A stretch of DNA of 64,000 bases from Pollenia angustigena (lineage: Eukaryota > Arthropoda > Insecta > Diptera > Polleniidae), in the NCBI GenBank assembly GCA_930367215.1, contig OV884059.1, positions 63,149,393-63,213,392 on the forward strand, written 5' to 3'. Each line of letters begins with the position of its first letter. Positions within the stretch are counted from its first letter, which is position 1. Made by a program: the position numbers and the translations under genes. Of the stretch, positions 44,043 to 55,854 are shown piece after piece. The notes under the pieces were generated by a model. It was not told where the DNA came from and ran no database searches. It saw nothing but the letters and a program-made list of their open reading frames with translations.

Positions 44043-45346
44043 TATAGGTATACGCTGCCAATGTGTATTTGCATAATTATTCTTCTTTTTAAATCAGTGA
44101 TGTCAATTGTGGTTGTATTGATTTAAATTCCCAACAAACACGAAGTCAAACCTTTGATATGAAATGACTTTATCATTTGACATCAAACACAATTTTCAAA
44201 CGTTTTTCAATTGTTTGATTTAACATTTATATTCAAATTGATAATGATTTCAAAATAAACATTTGATATCAAATATTTTATCAATTTGATGTCAAATGTT
44301 TTTCAAATGTTAAATTCAAATCAAAAATAAACTTGGCAACACTAAATCGGAAAAAGCATTAAAATGGCGATTAAAGTTACATATTTTACTTTATGGTTAC
44401 ATGTGTTTTACTATTAAAAATATACAATCCTCAAAATAAGAGGGAGCAAATGTCGTCTTTGCAAGAATTAAAGGACGGAAAGAACCTCATTTCATCTTTT
44501 ATCTATGTTGCTGAATATTTATCTCAAAGTTTATTTAAATAAATAATAAATTTAAATTAAGAAAATAACATATTTTTATTCATGTTCCAAATTGTATTAC
44601 TATCCACATTTGAAAAACATTTGAGAATTACGTTTGAAAGCAAGTTGAAAATAAAGGCATTTTTCAACTTGATTATAATTTCCCCTTTTTGTTGAGAATG
44701 CTATGATTTTCAAATCATTATCAAACGTTTGTCGTTTGAGAAACCCTTTGATTTCAAATCATTTTCAATTTGAAATCAAAGCTCCGTGTTTGTTGGGTAA
44801 GTATTAGTGAATAAAGAGACAAGTACTCTTAATAAAAATAAAAAAATACGTAAGCATTCGCCGCATGTGTACTCATCGCTTGATAATCGACGACTGAATT
44901 GTGTACTCTCGTCAGCGTGGCCATTTTGGCATTTTTGCAGCTAGATTTAGCATTTTTTTTCTGATTTAGCTGCAAATTTTTCTTTTAGCAGTAAGCATTT
45001 TTTTTAGCATTTTTCAACTACATATTTAGCATTTTTTAGCATTATTTAATTTAAGAATATTCAAATAATCTTTTTTTGAAAATCCATCCCGCTGTTTTGT
45101 TGAATGCACATACAAGTCCCTACTCTTTTGCTTTTGAACTGTACAATCTTTTAAAAGATCTTTCATAGCAAATTGTTTTAAAATTTGATCAGTTTGATCC
45201 ATTAAATTCATGTTAAGCAGATTTTTTCCCTCAATTACGATTTTAAAAAATTTTTGGAAACGAAAAAAATTCCATAACTTTTGAAATAGAAAAACAAACT
45301 CGATTTTATAGATAAATAAATAAGTCAACTTCAGAGTTGGGGGTAG

Positions 45347-46690
45347 TGCACTAAATTTGCAGTTTCCACTAAAAGTTAGTGATGGTGGAGCATTTTTCAC
45401 TATCACTAATAGCTATTTAATGGTGAGTTAAAAATAACAGCCTCACTAAGCAATAGTGGTTGTGGTACAAGAAAGTTTTTCACTAAAATTAATTTAGTGA
45501 TAGTGAAAAACCTTTTTTTACAGCTTAGTGCAAATTTTTTTTCTCCGCTAACAGGGTAGTGGAAGAATATACTCATTCACTAATGTTAATGGAACTCAAA
45601 TACAAATCATTATATTGAATTATTGTATACTTTTTTATTTTTATTATTTATTAAATTAATTAATACTAATATTAAAGTATCTACCCTGTAGTAAATAAAA
45701 TAGTCAGTTGCAAAAAACACTAACTATAAATTAACTTTTTTTTAAATGACTACAAATTGGTTTAAATTTCATGCAGATATCAACCAAAAAGGCACACGTA
45801 AAACTCAAATAAAATCAAAATAAGTAAAACAAGCATGCCATGAAGTCAAATGAAAAAAATATATACAAACATTTTAAAATAATTAAAAAATGAAACAATA
45901 CAAATCTGTTTATGTACTAGCAATTATGTGGCGTATTTATTTCAGGACTATTATACATCATCATTTAGGGCAGTTTATAACAAAATATATAAAGATATAC
46001 ATACATATGTATGCATGTTCATATGTACATATATTTTTTTGACAAAAATTATTTAAAATTTAAATAATTTATTATTAACTGACAATACTTTTAATTAATT
46101 ACAAATAGGTTGAAAAATAAGTAGTTGGTAGTCAGTTAAAAAGTCATGTAAAGATGGCCAATTGACTACTGCCTATGACATGCCCATGTTAAAATAATGA
46201 GTCGTCGACAAGGAAAAAAGCCACTTAATCAACTAGATGTGGTTATAAAAAAACCAGTTTGAAGTTAGTTATAAATGTGTTTGACTTCCTACAGGGTAGT
46301 AACAAAATTAAAAAACAAAAGGGAAATAGTAATACAAAAAAATAAGGAAGTTTCATCAAATTTGCTAACATAACAATTTAAAGTTTTTATTTTATTTTTG
46401 TTATACAATAAAAAATAATAAAATAGAAATATTTTGACTATATTTTAAATTTGTTTGGAATATTTGCATTTTTTGAGATTTTATTGCATATAATATAATT
46501 AATGCATTCATGTTGTGACTGTTAAAAATTTGCATTATTTTATTGTATGTAGTGCAAAATGTTCACTTCCACTAATTTTTTTTTAGTGGTAGTTAAAATA
46601 TGTTTCACTACCACTAATTTTTTTAGTGGTAGTTAAAATATTTTTCATTACCACTATAGTGATGAAAAATAGTGGAAAATCAAAACAGTT
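45347..46690. repeat. Foldback with iterated CACTA/TAGTG words
   Basis: Left TTTCCACTAAAAGTTAGTGA ... TTTTTCACTATCACTAATAG; right TTTAGTGGTAGTTAAAATAT twice and TAGTGATGAAAAATAGTGGA. The words face each other, suggesting an inserted element within the hAT. The middle (45600-46550) is AT-rich with no ORF. Confidence 0.45.
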
Positions 46691-46729
46691 TAAAATAAAT
46701 GCAAATTAGGCGAACATTTAAAAGAAGAA

Positions 46730-47090
46730 ATGATTGATTTCACTGTAGAAAAAATTACAACTTTGGAACATCAGTGGCAGAAACTAAATTCATATGAATT
46801 GTTAAATAAGAACTCAACAGTTGATTTCTGGATAAATGTATATGGATATAAAAATGCATTAAATGAAAATCTATTCAGTGAATTATCTTCTTTTGCAATA
46901 AAGTTGTTGGTCTTGCCATTAAGCAACGCGGAAGTTAAAATAGGTTTTTAGTGGTATAAATCTCTTAAAACCGGAAATTCGAAAAAGAATGACGTTAAAG
47001 TCTATGAAATCGCTACTTTATATTAGGTGTGGTTTAAAATGTTGCGATAGGTTTAAAAAATTGTACGATCTCATATAAAAGTGCAATAAT
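46730..47090 (+). pseudogene. hAT transposase C-terminal dimerisation region
   Basis: STVDFWINVYGYKNALNENL then FSELSSFAIKLLVLPLSNAE match the hAT dimerisation pattern (FW..V.....N..G...F..L..FA..LL.LP.SNA.VER.F). After SNAEVKIGF a stop occurs, while the next frame continues LKPEIRKRMTLKSMKSLLYI then RCGLKCC, as in the family tail. A frameshift at about 46945 thus separates the two. The catalytic part is missing. The TIRs and 8-bp duplication of the enclosing element agree. Confidence 0.7.
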
Positions 47091-47345
47091 AACATATATA
47101 ATAATGAAGTCTCGATCGATTCTTCAGAAGCTGAAGAAGAATATTCATTTAATGACGTTTTTAATTTATAAAATTAAATTTTTTATTAAACATGTTATAT
47201 AAATTTTATTGAAATATTAAATAATAGCCATTTATGGGTCAAGTTCCCTTAATTTTTTGTTATGTTATGGTACCTTTTGTTTGAAAACTTTTTATGTACG
47301 TATATAAAGACTGAAATATATTTCCTTATAGTTTTAAGACTTTAT

Positions 47346-47946
47346 GGCCCGTTTTCACAACTAAAGGTGCTATCAGACGGGATGTATTTTACATATGTAC
47401 TGTCACTTTTCTTTCCCATATGTAATTCCGTATGTATGTCAAAATTTCCATTTTACATACGATTCATAATTTTTGCTATCACACCTGCTTATGTTTTTCC
47501 TTATGACATAACCTATAAATGTAAACAAAAGCTGACTTTTGTTTACGTTTCAAAACAAACCAGCTGTTTTGTTTATGTTTGCCACAGGAAAATAGAGCGT
47601 GTTCTAATCGAAAAATTTACATATGTATTTCCACATGTTTTTAACACATGCAAAGTTTCATATGTATCACACGATGTGTACAACTTTTACAGATGGAAAA
47701 TTTGACAGTACATATGTAAAATACATCCCGTCTGATAGCACCTTAACCGATAGCTAAAGGTAAGATTTTATCGGCCATATAAAAAGTGTTACATTATTAC
47801 AACTTTACTTTAACCTACCAGGTAGGATTAACCTTAATCTACATTATCGTTCACTTAAGGTTGAAGTAAAGTTTTAATAATAGAACACTTTTTATAATGC
47901 CATTTAAAGTCTACTTTAAGCTATCGGCAAGTTGTGAAAACGGGCC
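47346..47946. mobile_element. MITE with GGCCCGTTTTCACAACT ends
   Basis: Inverted ends GGCCCGTTTTCACAACT / AGTTGTGAAAACGGGCC (one mismatch inside), with TAT on both sides. A second inverted layer CCGATAGCT / AGCTATCGG. Interrupted by the 379-bp MITE 47365-47743. Confidence 0.75.
47365..47743. mobile_element. 379-bp MITE, TAA target duplication (copy 2)
   Basis: Same as 14574-14952 with about ten visible differences and the same length. Flanked by TAA (47362-47364 and 47744-47746). Removing it and one TAA restores CACAACTAACCGATAGC of the host MITE. Confidence 0.85.
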
Positions 47947-48209
47947 TATGTTTAATAAATATTTTATTGTTATTTTTTAATCAGTTTGTTGTATTGATAT
48001 AATGTGAGTTTATAGGGAAGAATTATGCAAAATAAATCATGTATAAAGGTATATTAACTAAAATAACAAAAAAATAATACTATTTAAATTTTAGCATTAT
48101 TTTTTGGCAGTTTAGAATTTTTTTTAGCATTATTTTAAAGCCGATTTAGCTGTAAAATATTTTTGAATATGGCCACACTGACTCTCGTGCACTAAATGAA
48201 AGAGCGTAA

Positions 48210-48401
48210 AGGCCCAAATACACTTGTCAAATGCTTGTCCAGCCGGCGAATTCATCGTGTACGTGTGCTTGACGTAATATTCGCCGTCATATCTAAATTT
48301 TTTGATTTTCCATCCAGCATCGTCGGTGTGACACATACAACGCATTTCCACTAATACTACCACAATGCTTGATGAATATTTTGATCAATGTATTTGGACC
48401 T
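48210..48401. mobile_element. MITE, AGGCCCAAATACA ends, TAA TSD (copy 1)
   Basis: Ends AGGCCCAAATACACTTG and CAATGTATTTGGACCT, flanked by TAA on both sides. 192 bp. First of three copies within 700 bp. Confidence 0.8.
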
Positions 48402-48407
48402 TAATAA

Positions 48408-48600
48408 AGGCCCCAATACACTTGTCAAATGCTTGTCCAGCCGGCGAATTCATCGTGTATGTGTGCTTGACGTAATATTCGCCGTAAGATTTAAATTTTT
48501 TGATTTTCCATCCAGCATCGTCGGTGTGACACATACAAACATATTTTCACTAATACTACCACAATGCTTGATGAGTATTTTGATCAATGTATTTGGGCCT
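48408..48600. mobile_element. MITE, AGGCCCAAATACA ends, TAA TSD (copy 2)
   Basis: 193 bp, flanked by TAA (48405-48407 and 48601-48603). Separated from copy 1 by only six bases, which are the two neighbouring duplications TAA TAA. Confidence 0.8.
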
Positions 48601-48705
48601 TAAGAATGCGTGTGAAGAATGTGTGTGAATTAATTTCCACAATTGTGTATGACGCTGACATCCCTGTTTTAAATGTACATGCAGATATAAATAAAATTTC
48701 TGTTA

Positions 48706-48904
48706 AGGCCCAAATACACTTGTCAAATGCTTGTCCAGCCGGCGAATTCATCGTGTACGTGTGCTTGACGTAATATTCGCCGTCATATCTAAATTTTTTG
48801 ATTTTCCATCCAGCATCGTCGGTGTGACACATACAAACACATTTTCACTAATAAAAAACATACCACAATGCTTGATGAGTATTTTGATCAATGTATTTGG
48901 GCCT
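48706..48904. mobile_element. MITE, AGGCCCAAATACA ends, TTA TSD (copy 3)
   Basis: 199 bp, flanked by TTA (48703-48705 and 48905-48907). It differs from copy 1 by a short AAAAACA-type insertion near the right end. Confidence 0.8.
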
Positions 48905-48907
48905 TTA

Positions 48908-50011
48908 GCTATCTGCAATACCCATATAAGTATGTGTATTACCGTAAGTATAACGTAAATATACAGAGCGCGAGAGAGAACAGAGATGGCAAACGCAATT
49001 TTAAAAATGTTGAAACTAGGCAAAATTTTTTTGTGTTGTTATTCAAAAAAATATCAAGATAATTTTAAAGCTTTTTAACATTTGACTAAGGCGGTAAGCT
49101 TATTTTATTAGAACAAAGAGGGGCGGTTGGCGGCAATTTCTGCTTCTCCGAAACTATCTAACAGATCTTAATAAAATTTCAAACATAGATATATCCATAT
49201 TAATATGAACACACAAGCTTTATATATTTTTTTAAAAATAGGACCCCGAGGGAAGCTCGAGGGTATTTTCTGCCTCTCCAAAACTATCTAACAAATTTTA
49301 ATGATATTTAAAACATAGATAGATACATATTTGTGAAGACACATAAGCTATGTATTTTTAAAAAAATTAGGATAACGAGGGGAGATAGGGGGCGACTTAT
49401 GCCTCTCCAAAATCATTAATTTTCTCTAAAATTTCTTGATTATTTTCCATACTTTAAATTTATAATTTTTCATATGCTACATACATACATACATACACTG
49501 GATGAAATTTTTAAAGAAAAACTCTTCTTTACAACTTATTAAAAAGAAATGTTTGAATTTTAAAACGTTACAGAAAGGCATCTAAGCAAGCGCTAAATGT
49601 ATTAAGTGGCGGTTACACTCTTTCTTATTAACACAACATACAAATCAATACTTTCATACATACATAAAAAACAATATCTTCCATCTCGTGTCGTCTACCT
49701 ATGCTTTGTGTGTGTGACAGCGATAAGTGCAAAAAAATTGTGCGGATGCGTAAAGGGTTTTTACATGCAAAAATAAAAATATCGTAGAGCCACTTGTTGC
49801 TGTCACACGCACATAGCATAGGTAGACGACACGAGATTGAAAATATTGTTTTTTATGTATGCATGAAGGTATTGATTTGTATGTTGTGCTAATAAGAAAG
49901 AGTGAAACAACCACTCACTACAAATTTATTTATAGCGTTTGCTTAAGATACATGTACACGACATGTTTTTTACCACAGAGCATACAGAGGCGTCACCAGA
50001 CAGAAAATATT
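48908..50011. repeat. Repeat debris with 125-bp iterations and an inverted pair
   Basis: 49121-49420 holds about 2.3 units of a ~125-bp repeat (CTCCAAAACTATCTAACAAA, AACATAGATAGATAC, ACATAAGCTATGTATTTTT). 49478-49500 is a CATA microsatellite. 49617-49720 and 49795-49905 are inverted copies (TTTCTTATTAACACAACATA; GTGTCGTCTACCTATGC) forming a foldback. No gene. Confidence 0.5.
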
Positions 50012-50498
50012 AAGGGTCTTCATGATATTGCTTAAAATTACCATTTGTGCAAATGGGTAAACTTGCGAGACTCGTTTCATGAAGATCCTTTTTAATTTTT
50101 GTGTATTTTTAAACAATTAATGTCATTTCAATCAGAAACGTCAATAAAAAATATATTAAAAAAAAATAATTAAAAATATAATAAAAACTTGAAATTTGTA
50201 AATTATAAATGAAATTTGTTTTTAAACATGCATAAAGAAAGCCAAAAGACTAATATGCTTATATTATTACAAGAATTTATTGTTTGTGATTTATTTACAC
50301 TTGAAGTTTTTATTGAAAACGGCGGTAAGCATTAAAAAAATTTGTCTGTATAAATGCACAATTGAACAGCGCAAGTTTACGAGTCAAAATTGTTGGGCAA
50401 ATTTAAGCAGTTTGTGTAAATGAATTCTCATTCAATTTTTGACAGTTCATTTACGAGGGTGTAAGAATGCACAGTTTGAGGACATCATGAGGACCCTT
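50012..50498. mobile_element. ~487-bp foldback element, copy 2 (inverted)
   Basis: Same family as 39861-40369, opposite orientation, with AAGGGTCTTCATGATATTGC at the left and ATCATGAGGACCCTT at the right. One internal part is shorter. Confidence 0.7.
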
Positions 50499-52571
50499 AT
50501 TGTGTTTTTTCTGTCTTTTTCTTCGAAAGTTGCCCTTTTTGCATTTTTTGTTTTGATTGCGCAATTCGTGTTGATAGTGACGGCCTGTTTTTACTCATTG
50601 CCACTTCACTACCAAAAAACATTTTCTTTCTCTTTCTTCGAAAGCTGGCCTCGCAAATGATTTGGGCATTTTTCAAACGTCACTTTTTTCATGTCTGTAT
50701 GCTTTGTGTTTTTTACATCTGACTTGTCAACTTTTCATGTCACATGTTGCTGTGCATGTGTGTTACAATTGCTGTTTAACAAAGTTTTTTTTAATTATTG
50801 TTATTGTGTTTGGCGTATTTAAAATACGCCAACGACTCTTTGGTAATAGATTAAAGAAAACAAATTCACGTTCTCTTTAATCTATAACCAAATAGTCGTA
50901 GGCGTATTTTAAATACGCCAAACACAATTAGGGTGAATATTCGATCAAAAACGTACATGTAATTTGCCCCTCGTGGTCATAGTTTGAAAAAAATACATAG
51001 CTAATGTGTCCATTGAAATCTATTAAATAGTTTCGGAGAGGCAGAAATTGCCCCCTATAACCCTTTTAGTCATATTTTTTAAAAAATACATAGCTTATGT
51101 GTCTATGTAGATATGGATCTATCTATGTTTTAAATTTCATTAAGATCTGTTGGATAGTTTTGGAGAGGAATAAATTGCTCCCTATCTCCCCTCGTTATCC
51201 TATTTTTTAAATAAATACATAGCTCAAGTGTCTATATAAATATGAATCTATCTATGTTTTACATTTCATTAAAATCTGTCAGATAGCTTCGGAGAGCAGA
51301 AATTGCTACTTCCCACCCCTCGTGGTCCTATTTTTTATAAAAATGTATAGCTTATGTGTAGTTTTACATAGGTACTGCTGATGTTACGGTCAAATTTATT
51401 TAAAATATCATAAATAATATGTTCATTAGGGTGGGTCGAAAAAAAAAGTTGTGCCAGTCACCCCCTAGGATAAAAGATATGTCAATGAAGTTTCTAAAAC
51501 AGGAAAACATTTTTTTTTGCCACGCCCCAAAATACAGCACTTTTGGTTTTTTATATGTAGCGCTGCCATTTAAAGGGCGATCTCATCATATGGCATATCG
51601 TTGTTCATGGCTTGATAGTGGCTTCATTTTTGTCTTTGGTGACTTTTCAATCCGACCTGAAATTCTGAGCGCCACTTATGCCATCTCGGATCCTTCCCCA
51701 AAATGTCCAATTTTTTTGGCGGTCCAAGAAAGTTCTTATAAAACTACGTATGTATGTATAGATTTTAATATGCTCATTTTTATGACACGCCTGCAAATTA
51801 AGCCCTTTTTTCTTTTTCACATACATACTACATTAAAACATGTAGAAGCCAATACAAAAAAAAAAAAAATTCATCAGTCACGCCCTAGAATAAAGGGTAT
51901 ATTTATTAAGTTTTAAGAACTTAAAAAAAATTTTTTGCCACGCCCTAAATTACACCCCTTTTTGTTTTAGACATATAGCAAAATAAAAATTCTGTAAAAG
52001 CCTCCATTTTATTTTTTTTTAAATGGCTCCCTAAACCATTATCAATCTCGTACAAAACTCTGTAAGTTACGCGCAATTTTTGGTTAATCTGAAAACCACT
52101 CTCTATGGCTTGGCATTTCAATTTTTAAAAACTGTTTCTTAACCTTTGTTTTTTTTTTAATTTGCAGTGTTAGCAAGTGGACTACTCATATTTTAATGAA
52201 AGTGAGACGGATGAATTTATTAACAAGCTTTCTCCATCTGAACTACTAGCGTTTTTTTTGCCAGTTTTGATATTTTGTGCTGGACTGTGAAACTCTTCTG
52301 GCACTGTTTTTCCGTATTTTTTATTTATTTAAACACTACAAATTAAAAATTTTAATTAAGACATTTGTAAAAGCAAACATAATGTTAAATATGAGACCAT
52401 GATACAGAGTTAAAACAAGAACTAAAAAAATATAAAGAAATATAAAGAATTCTAAAAATTAAAAAATACAAAATAATTTAAATGCATAAAAATGAATGCC
52501 TCAAAACATATATGCGAAGAATTATAAATTGGGCAGTCGGTGTAAATAAATCTTAGCTAGACTCAAGGAAC
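50499..52571. repeat. Repeat debris: inverted GGCGTATTTAAAATACGCC, 125-bp iterations
   Basis: 50811-50830 and 50900-50920 hold GGCGTATTTAAAATACGCC palindromes bracketing TTAATCTATAACCAAA-like inverted words. 50960-51370 has about 3.3 units of the 125-bp repeat in the opposite sense to 49121-49420. 51425-51950 has a direct repeat of CAGTCACCCCCTAGGATAAA / CAGTCACGCCCTAGAATAAA with TTTTTGCCACGCCC after each. The long open frame 51419-51916 crosses this repeat and has no recognisable domain. Confidence 0.4.
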
Positions 52572-52967
52572 CAGGGTTTTGAACTATTTCTAATCAAAAA
52601 GCGCCGTGTCTCCAATCAAAAAGCGCTAAAAAGCGCTAAATAAAATTTAAATAAAAAACTTAATGACATGTTTAAGATCCAAGTTTTATTAGTAACACTG
52701 GCCGTCCAAAAAAATCGTTTTAAATAAAAATTTATGAAAAACAAAGATACTACTGCGCTAAATTCAAATCTGTTTTCAGTTGTTTCTATCATGTCTTGTT
52801 CTTTTATGGGCTAGTCTTATATTTTGACCGAAATAAGGCATTTATGTGCTACATATATTTTATCATAACTTGAGAACGATATTGATATTTTACAAATAAT
52901 TATTTTATATTTTATATTATATTTTTCCATGCAAATTAGTATTTTTATCATTTATCCGAAATCCAGG

Positions 52968-53662
52968 AATATTCACCCCTATCGTGAATAACAAGTGGAA
53001 TTTTTGTTCCCATGAAATTTTCATTCCCCTCGAAGGGAAAAAAGCAATCGTGAATCTCATGTGATAAATTTTCCACGCTATCAGTTCCAGTGAATGGAAA
53101 AAAGAAGAAAGATTAAAAAAATTAAAAATCAATGAAATTTTTGTTCAAAAATATACAAGTATATATATTTTAAAGAAATGTTAAAATAATAAAGCAAAAT
53201 ATTTGGTACTGGAGGGATAGTTTGATTACAACGTTAGTTTTTTGCAATTTTTAAATTTAATGTAGTAAAATATTTTCCAAAATTCTGCCACCAAGTCAAT
53301 CGAAAGCTTCACAAATCCGCAGGCAATCGACCTGTCGTTTTGCATTTTGTTGAGCAATATATCGGTTTGTGCCTTATTAACTTTATTAACCCTAAATATT
53401 CGATTTATAGGAGGAGTTACTTACATACGTGTTCTGTTCCCTAGCAAAAATAAAGCAAGAAATTCTAAGGGAAATGTGAACAAATTACGAGGGAAAAAAT
53501 TTTTCACGATAAGGGGAATTTTTTCCCGTGAACATTTTTTCACGTTATTATTCTCCTTTGAATTACATTTTTTCATGGGAGTTGTTCATGATGGCAAATA
53601 TGTGAAAAGGGGAAAAATTACGAGGAAAACATTATTCCCGATAGGGATGATTATGAATAAAA
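52968..53662. mobile_element. Foldback element with ATTCACCCCTATCG ends
   Basis: Left ATTCACCCCTATCGTGAATA and right TATTCCCGATAGGGATGATT are imperfect inverted ends. CATGAAATTTTCATTCCCCT and AAAATTTTTCACG-type words follow inwards on both sides. No coding sequence. Confidence 0.55.
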
Positions 53663-53810
53663 AAAAGCAAGAAATCAGTAAACAAAATGTTAACTAGACG
53701 TGATTGAATAAACTATTTGCATTTAGCACGCTAAAGTGAATTAAAATCACATAATCAAGTTCTCTAGATCGACTTTTTTTTAGTTTTTTGCCGAGCAGTG
53801 TTAATAAAAC

Positions 53811-54273
53811 TTTAATATTTTTAATCCAAAATTTTAATATTTTTAATTAGGCTTAAGTTCATCAAATTTAATTAATTAAAGTACGAAAAAACAGAAGTAA
53901 AGGAATAACATGTTAAAATAAATTAATATAGATAATCATTCAAAGCAAATTTCGATCTACCAAAGGTTGAATACAATTTGGTTGAAGGATTGATGTTTGA
54001 CTAATGACGTCAGCAGTCGTCGATGGCTGCGAGTGTTAAACGGCAAGCCCTCTGAGGAGATTGAGTGGTTGCAATCGAAACATGTCAGGGTAACCTGTCC
54101 GTAAAAACGCCTGGGTTCGAGCCCAGATTGAATCAAGAATGAAAAATTATCAGTAAATTTTAATTAATTTTCATGTTGTAAAATTGCTTTCTTCATAAAA
54201 ATAATTTAATGAAAATTAAATTTGATGAACTTAAGCCTAATTTAAAATATTAAAAATTTGGATTAAAAACCAT
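53811..54273. mobile_element. Foldback element with tRNA-like hairpin in its centre
   Basis: Arms 53811-53882 and 54204-54273 pair over TTAGGCTTAAGTTCATCAAA and TTTTAATCCAAA. Between them 54111-54126 gives a hairpin CTGGG-TTCGAG-CCCAG like a tRNA T-arm, with a GGTTCGA B-box core. No acceptor stem can be formed next to it, so it is at best a SINE or tRNA relic. Confidence 0.55.
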
Positions 54274-55113
54274 AAACAGTTCAACAAAATAACCACAATA
54301 CTAATTAAACTTTAATATTTTTAAAAAGCCTTTTCTGATATTTAAGGAAGCTTAAAGTAATATAATTTCAACTATACACGGAAAGAATTATTTAATAATT
54401 CACCAGAAAATATGTCTTGAACCACGAAAATTTTGCACTATTCTCGTCCAAGCCAAAAATTTCTTATTGTATATAAACATAAGCAAAAAGTTGTGACTCA
54501 AAGCGAACTCAAATTTACTAAAATACAGCTAAAAAATTAATTTTAATTCTATAGTTGCTTAAATCAAGTTTTCTTTGCTTTTTATTTTACAAAATCAGAA
54601 GAAAAGCCTAAAATTTTTCCATAAAAACGTATAGCACTAGTTAGTATATAAAAAAAAAACTTTGTTTCTTGATTCTATTTTAAAATCAGACTAATATTAA
54701 ATAAATGCTTCTTGAAATTTTTGATCATATACCAAAAACGTGAATTTTTTAATCATGAGAAAATGTTTCTTTATTTAAGAAACTTTTACTTAATACGAAC
54801 AAAATAAGTTAAAATCAGTTATTTAGTTTTGAATTTTCTTGTTTTAAGAAACGAAATGGATTTCTTTAGAAAATAAACTTCTTTCCTTGTATAGAATGCT
54901 TTTCAGAGTAAAGTATTTTCAAAACGGAAACAAATTTTGGTTTAATGTGTGTTGATTTTAATGTATGCAAATAAAAGTACAAAAATGTTGGGTATCAATA
55001 AAAGCGCTAATTTAGCGCTCTTTTTAAAAAAAGCGCTAAAGAAAAAATATGCGCCTTTTCGACAGTTAAAAAGCGCTTAATCTAGCGCCAAAGGCGCTAA
55101 ATTGGCAACTCTG

Positions 55114-55640
55114 ACAGGAACATGGCGAGTATATTAAAAGCTAGATCAAGGCGAATTTATAAAGGTGGCCGCATCATGAGATAGAGTTATGCTAGCTATC
55201 CCTTTTTATTGAAAAATACTATGTATTTTGTTTTTGTAAAAAGTTAGAATGAATGTCAAAAATATTTGTTGAAAATATAAAAAGGGAAATTTTTTTGTTA
55301 ATAAAATATACACGATTGCTTAAGAAACTCCTCAATTGCAAATTAATTATGGCTCCACTCATTCCTTACGCAGTTTTAAATTCTTGTGTTTATATTTTTC
55401 CACTGTTTTTTTGTTTTATACAATTTAAATAAGTTTTTTTTCAACTATTTAAATTTTTATTGAATTTTAAATTTGAATTAATTTTTTCACAAAATGTAAA
55501 CAAAGCTTGACATTCAGTATACACACAAAAAAATAAACAATAAACAGATGACTGGAAAATTTCACCTTTTTGAATTCGCCTGGAGCTAGATATACTAAGC
55601 TTTAGAGCAGGCATTTCCAAAAATTTTTTGGTTGTGCATT
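55114..55640. other. AT-rich gap between two hAT-like elements
   Basis: No gene or element ends supported. Confidence 0.3.
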
Positions 55641-55854
55641 CAGCGATGCCAACTTAGTGCTTTTGGCACTATTTATGGTGCTTTTTGATACCTCAAAACG
55701 CCAAAATTCTATTCATAGTGCCGAACTAAAAAAAAGCACTAACTTGGTGCTTTTTAAATTTTTCGTTAGTGCCTTTAGTGCTTTTTACAATTTTTATTTT
55801 TTTTTAAAACTTTGATTATAAAGAGGCTGACTTTGATGAGATTTGCTATTTGGG

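Larger units (their letters stand above)
42039..44797. mobile_element. Long-TIR element with CCCAACAAACAC ends, TA flanks
   Basis: Arms 42039-42317 and 44504-44797 are inverted copies of each other (about 280-290 bp, roughly 90% alike by eye), starting CCCAACAAACACATTTGAAA and ending TTTCAAATC...GTGTTTGTTGGG. TA lies directly outside both ends. AATCATTTGAAAATC-type motifs iterate in the arms. The centre holds a Tc1 element, a small foldback (43817-44042) and a further lone end of the same family (44131-44340, CCCAACAAACACGAAG). I see no transposase of its own. Confidence 0.7.
44913..48180. mobile_element. hAT element, perfect 8-bp TSD, decayed
   Basis: Ends CAGCGTGGCCATTTT and ATGGCCACACTG, flanked by ACTCTCGT at 44905-44912 and 48181-48188. 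TTTAGCATTTTT is repeated near both ends. A hAT C-terminal dimerisation remnant lies at 46730-47090. Nested inside: a CACTA-word-rich foldback (45347-46690) and two stacked MITEs (47346-47946). Confidence 0.85.
52572..55113. mobile_element. hAT-like element with AAGCGCT subterminal repeats
   Basis: Ends CAGGGTTTTGAACTATTT and GGCAACTCTG. Flanks CAAGGAAC (52564-52571) and ACAGGAAC (55114-55121) agree at six of eight bases. AAAAGCGCTAAA is repeated at 52605-52645 and 55005-55100. Two foldback elements lie inside; no transposase seen. Confidence 0.6.

Noticed and set aside
45026..45406. 126-codon minus-strand frame inside the hAT element
   Set aside because: No hAT or BED-finger motif is visible and it crosses the start of the nested CACTA-word foldback. 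I do not support it as an exon.
47262..47705. 147-codon open frame, similar to 14576-14914
   Set aside because: Both lie inside two copies of the same 379-bp MITE, and similarity extends over the non-coding TIRs. The frame is not a gene.
51419..51916. 165-codon open frame on the plus strand
   Set aside because: It crosses a direct repeat, has homopolymer-driven residues (Lys and Phe runs) and no recognisable domain. Most likely a chance frame in repeat debris.
54111..54126. Possible tRNA gene
   Set aside because: Only a T-arm-like hairpin with a 6-base loop is present. No 7-bp acceptor stem or plausible anticodon arm can be built around it.
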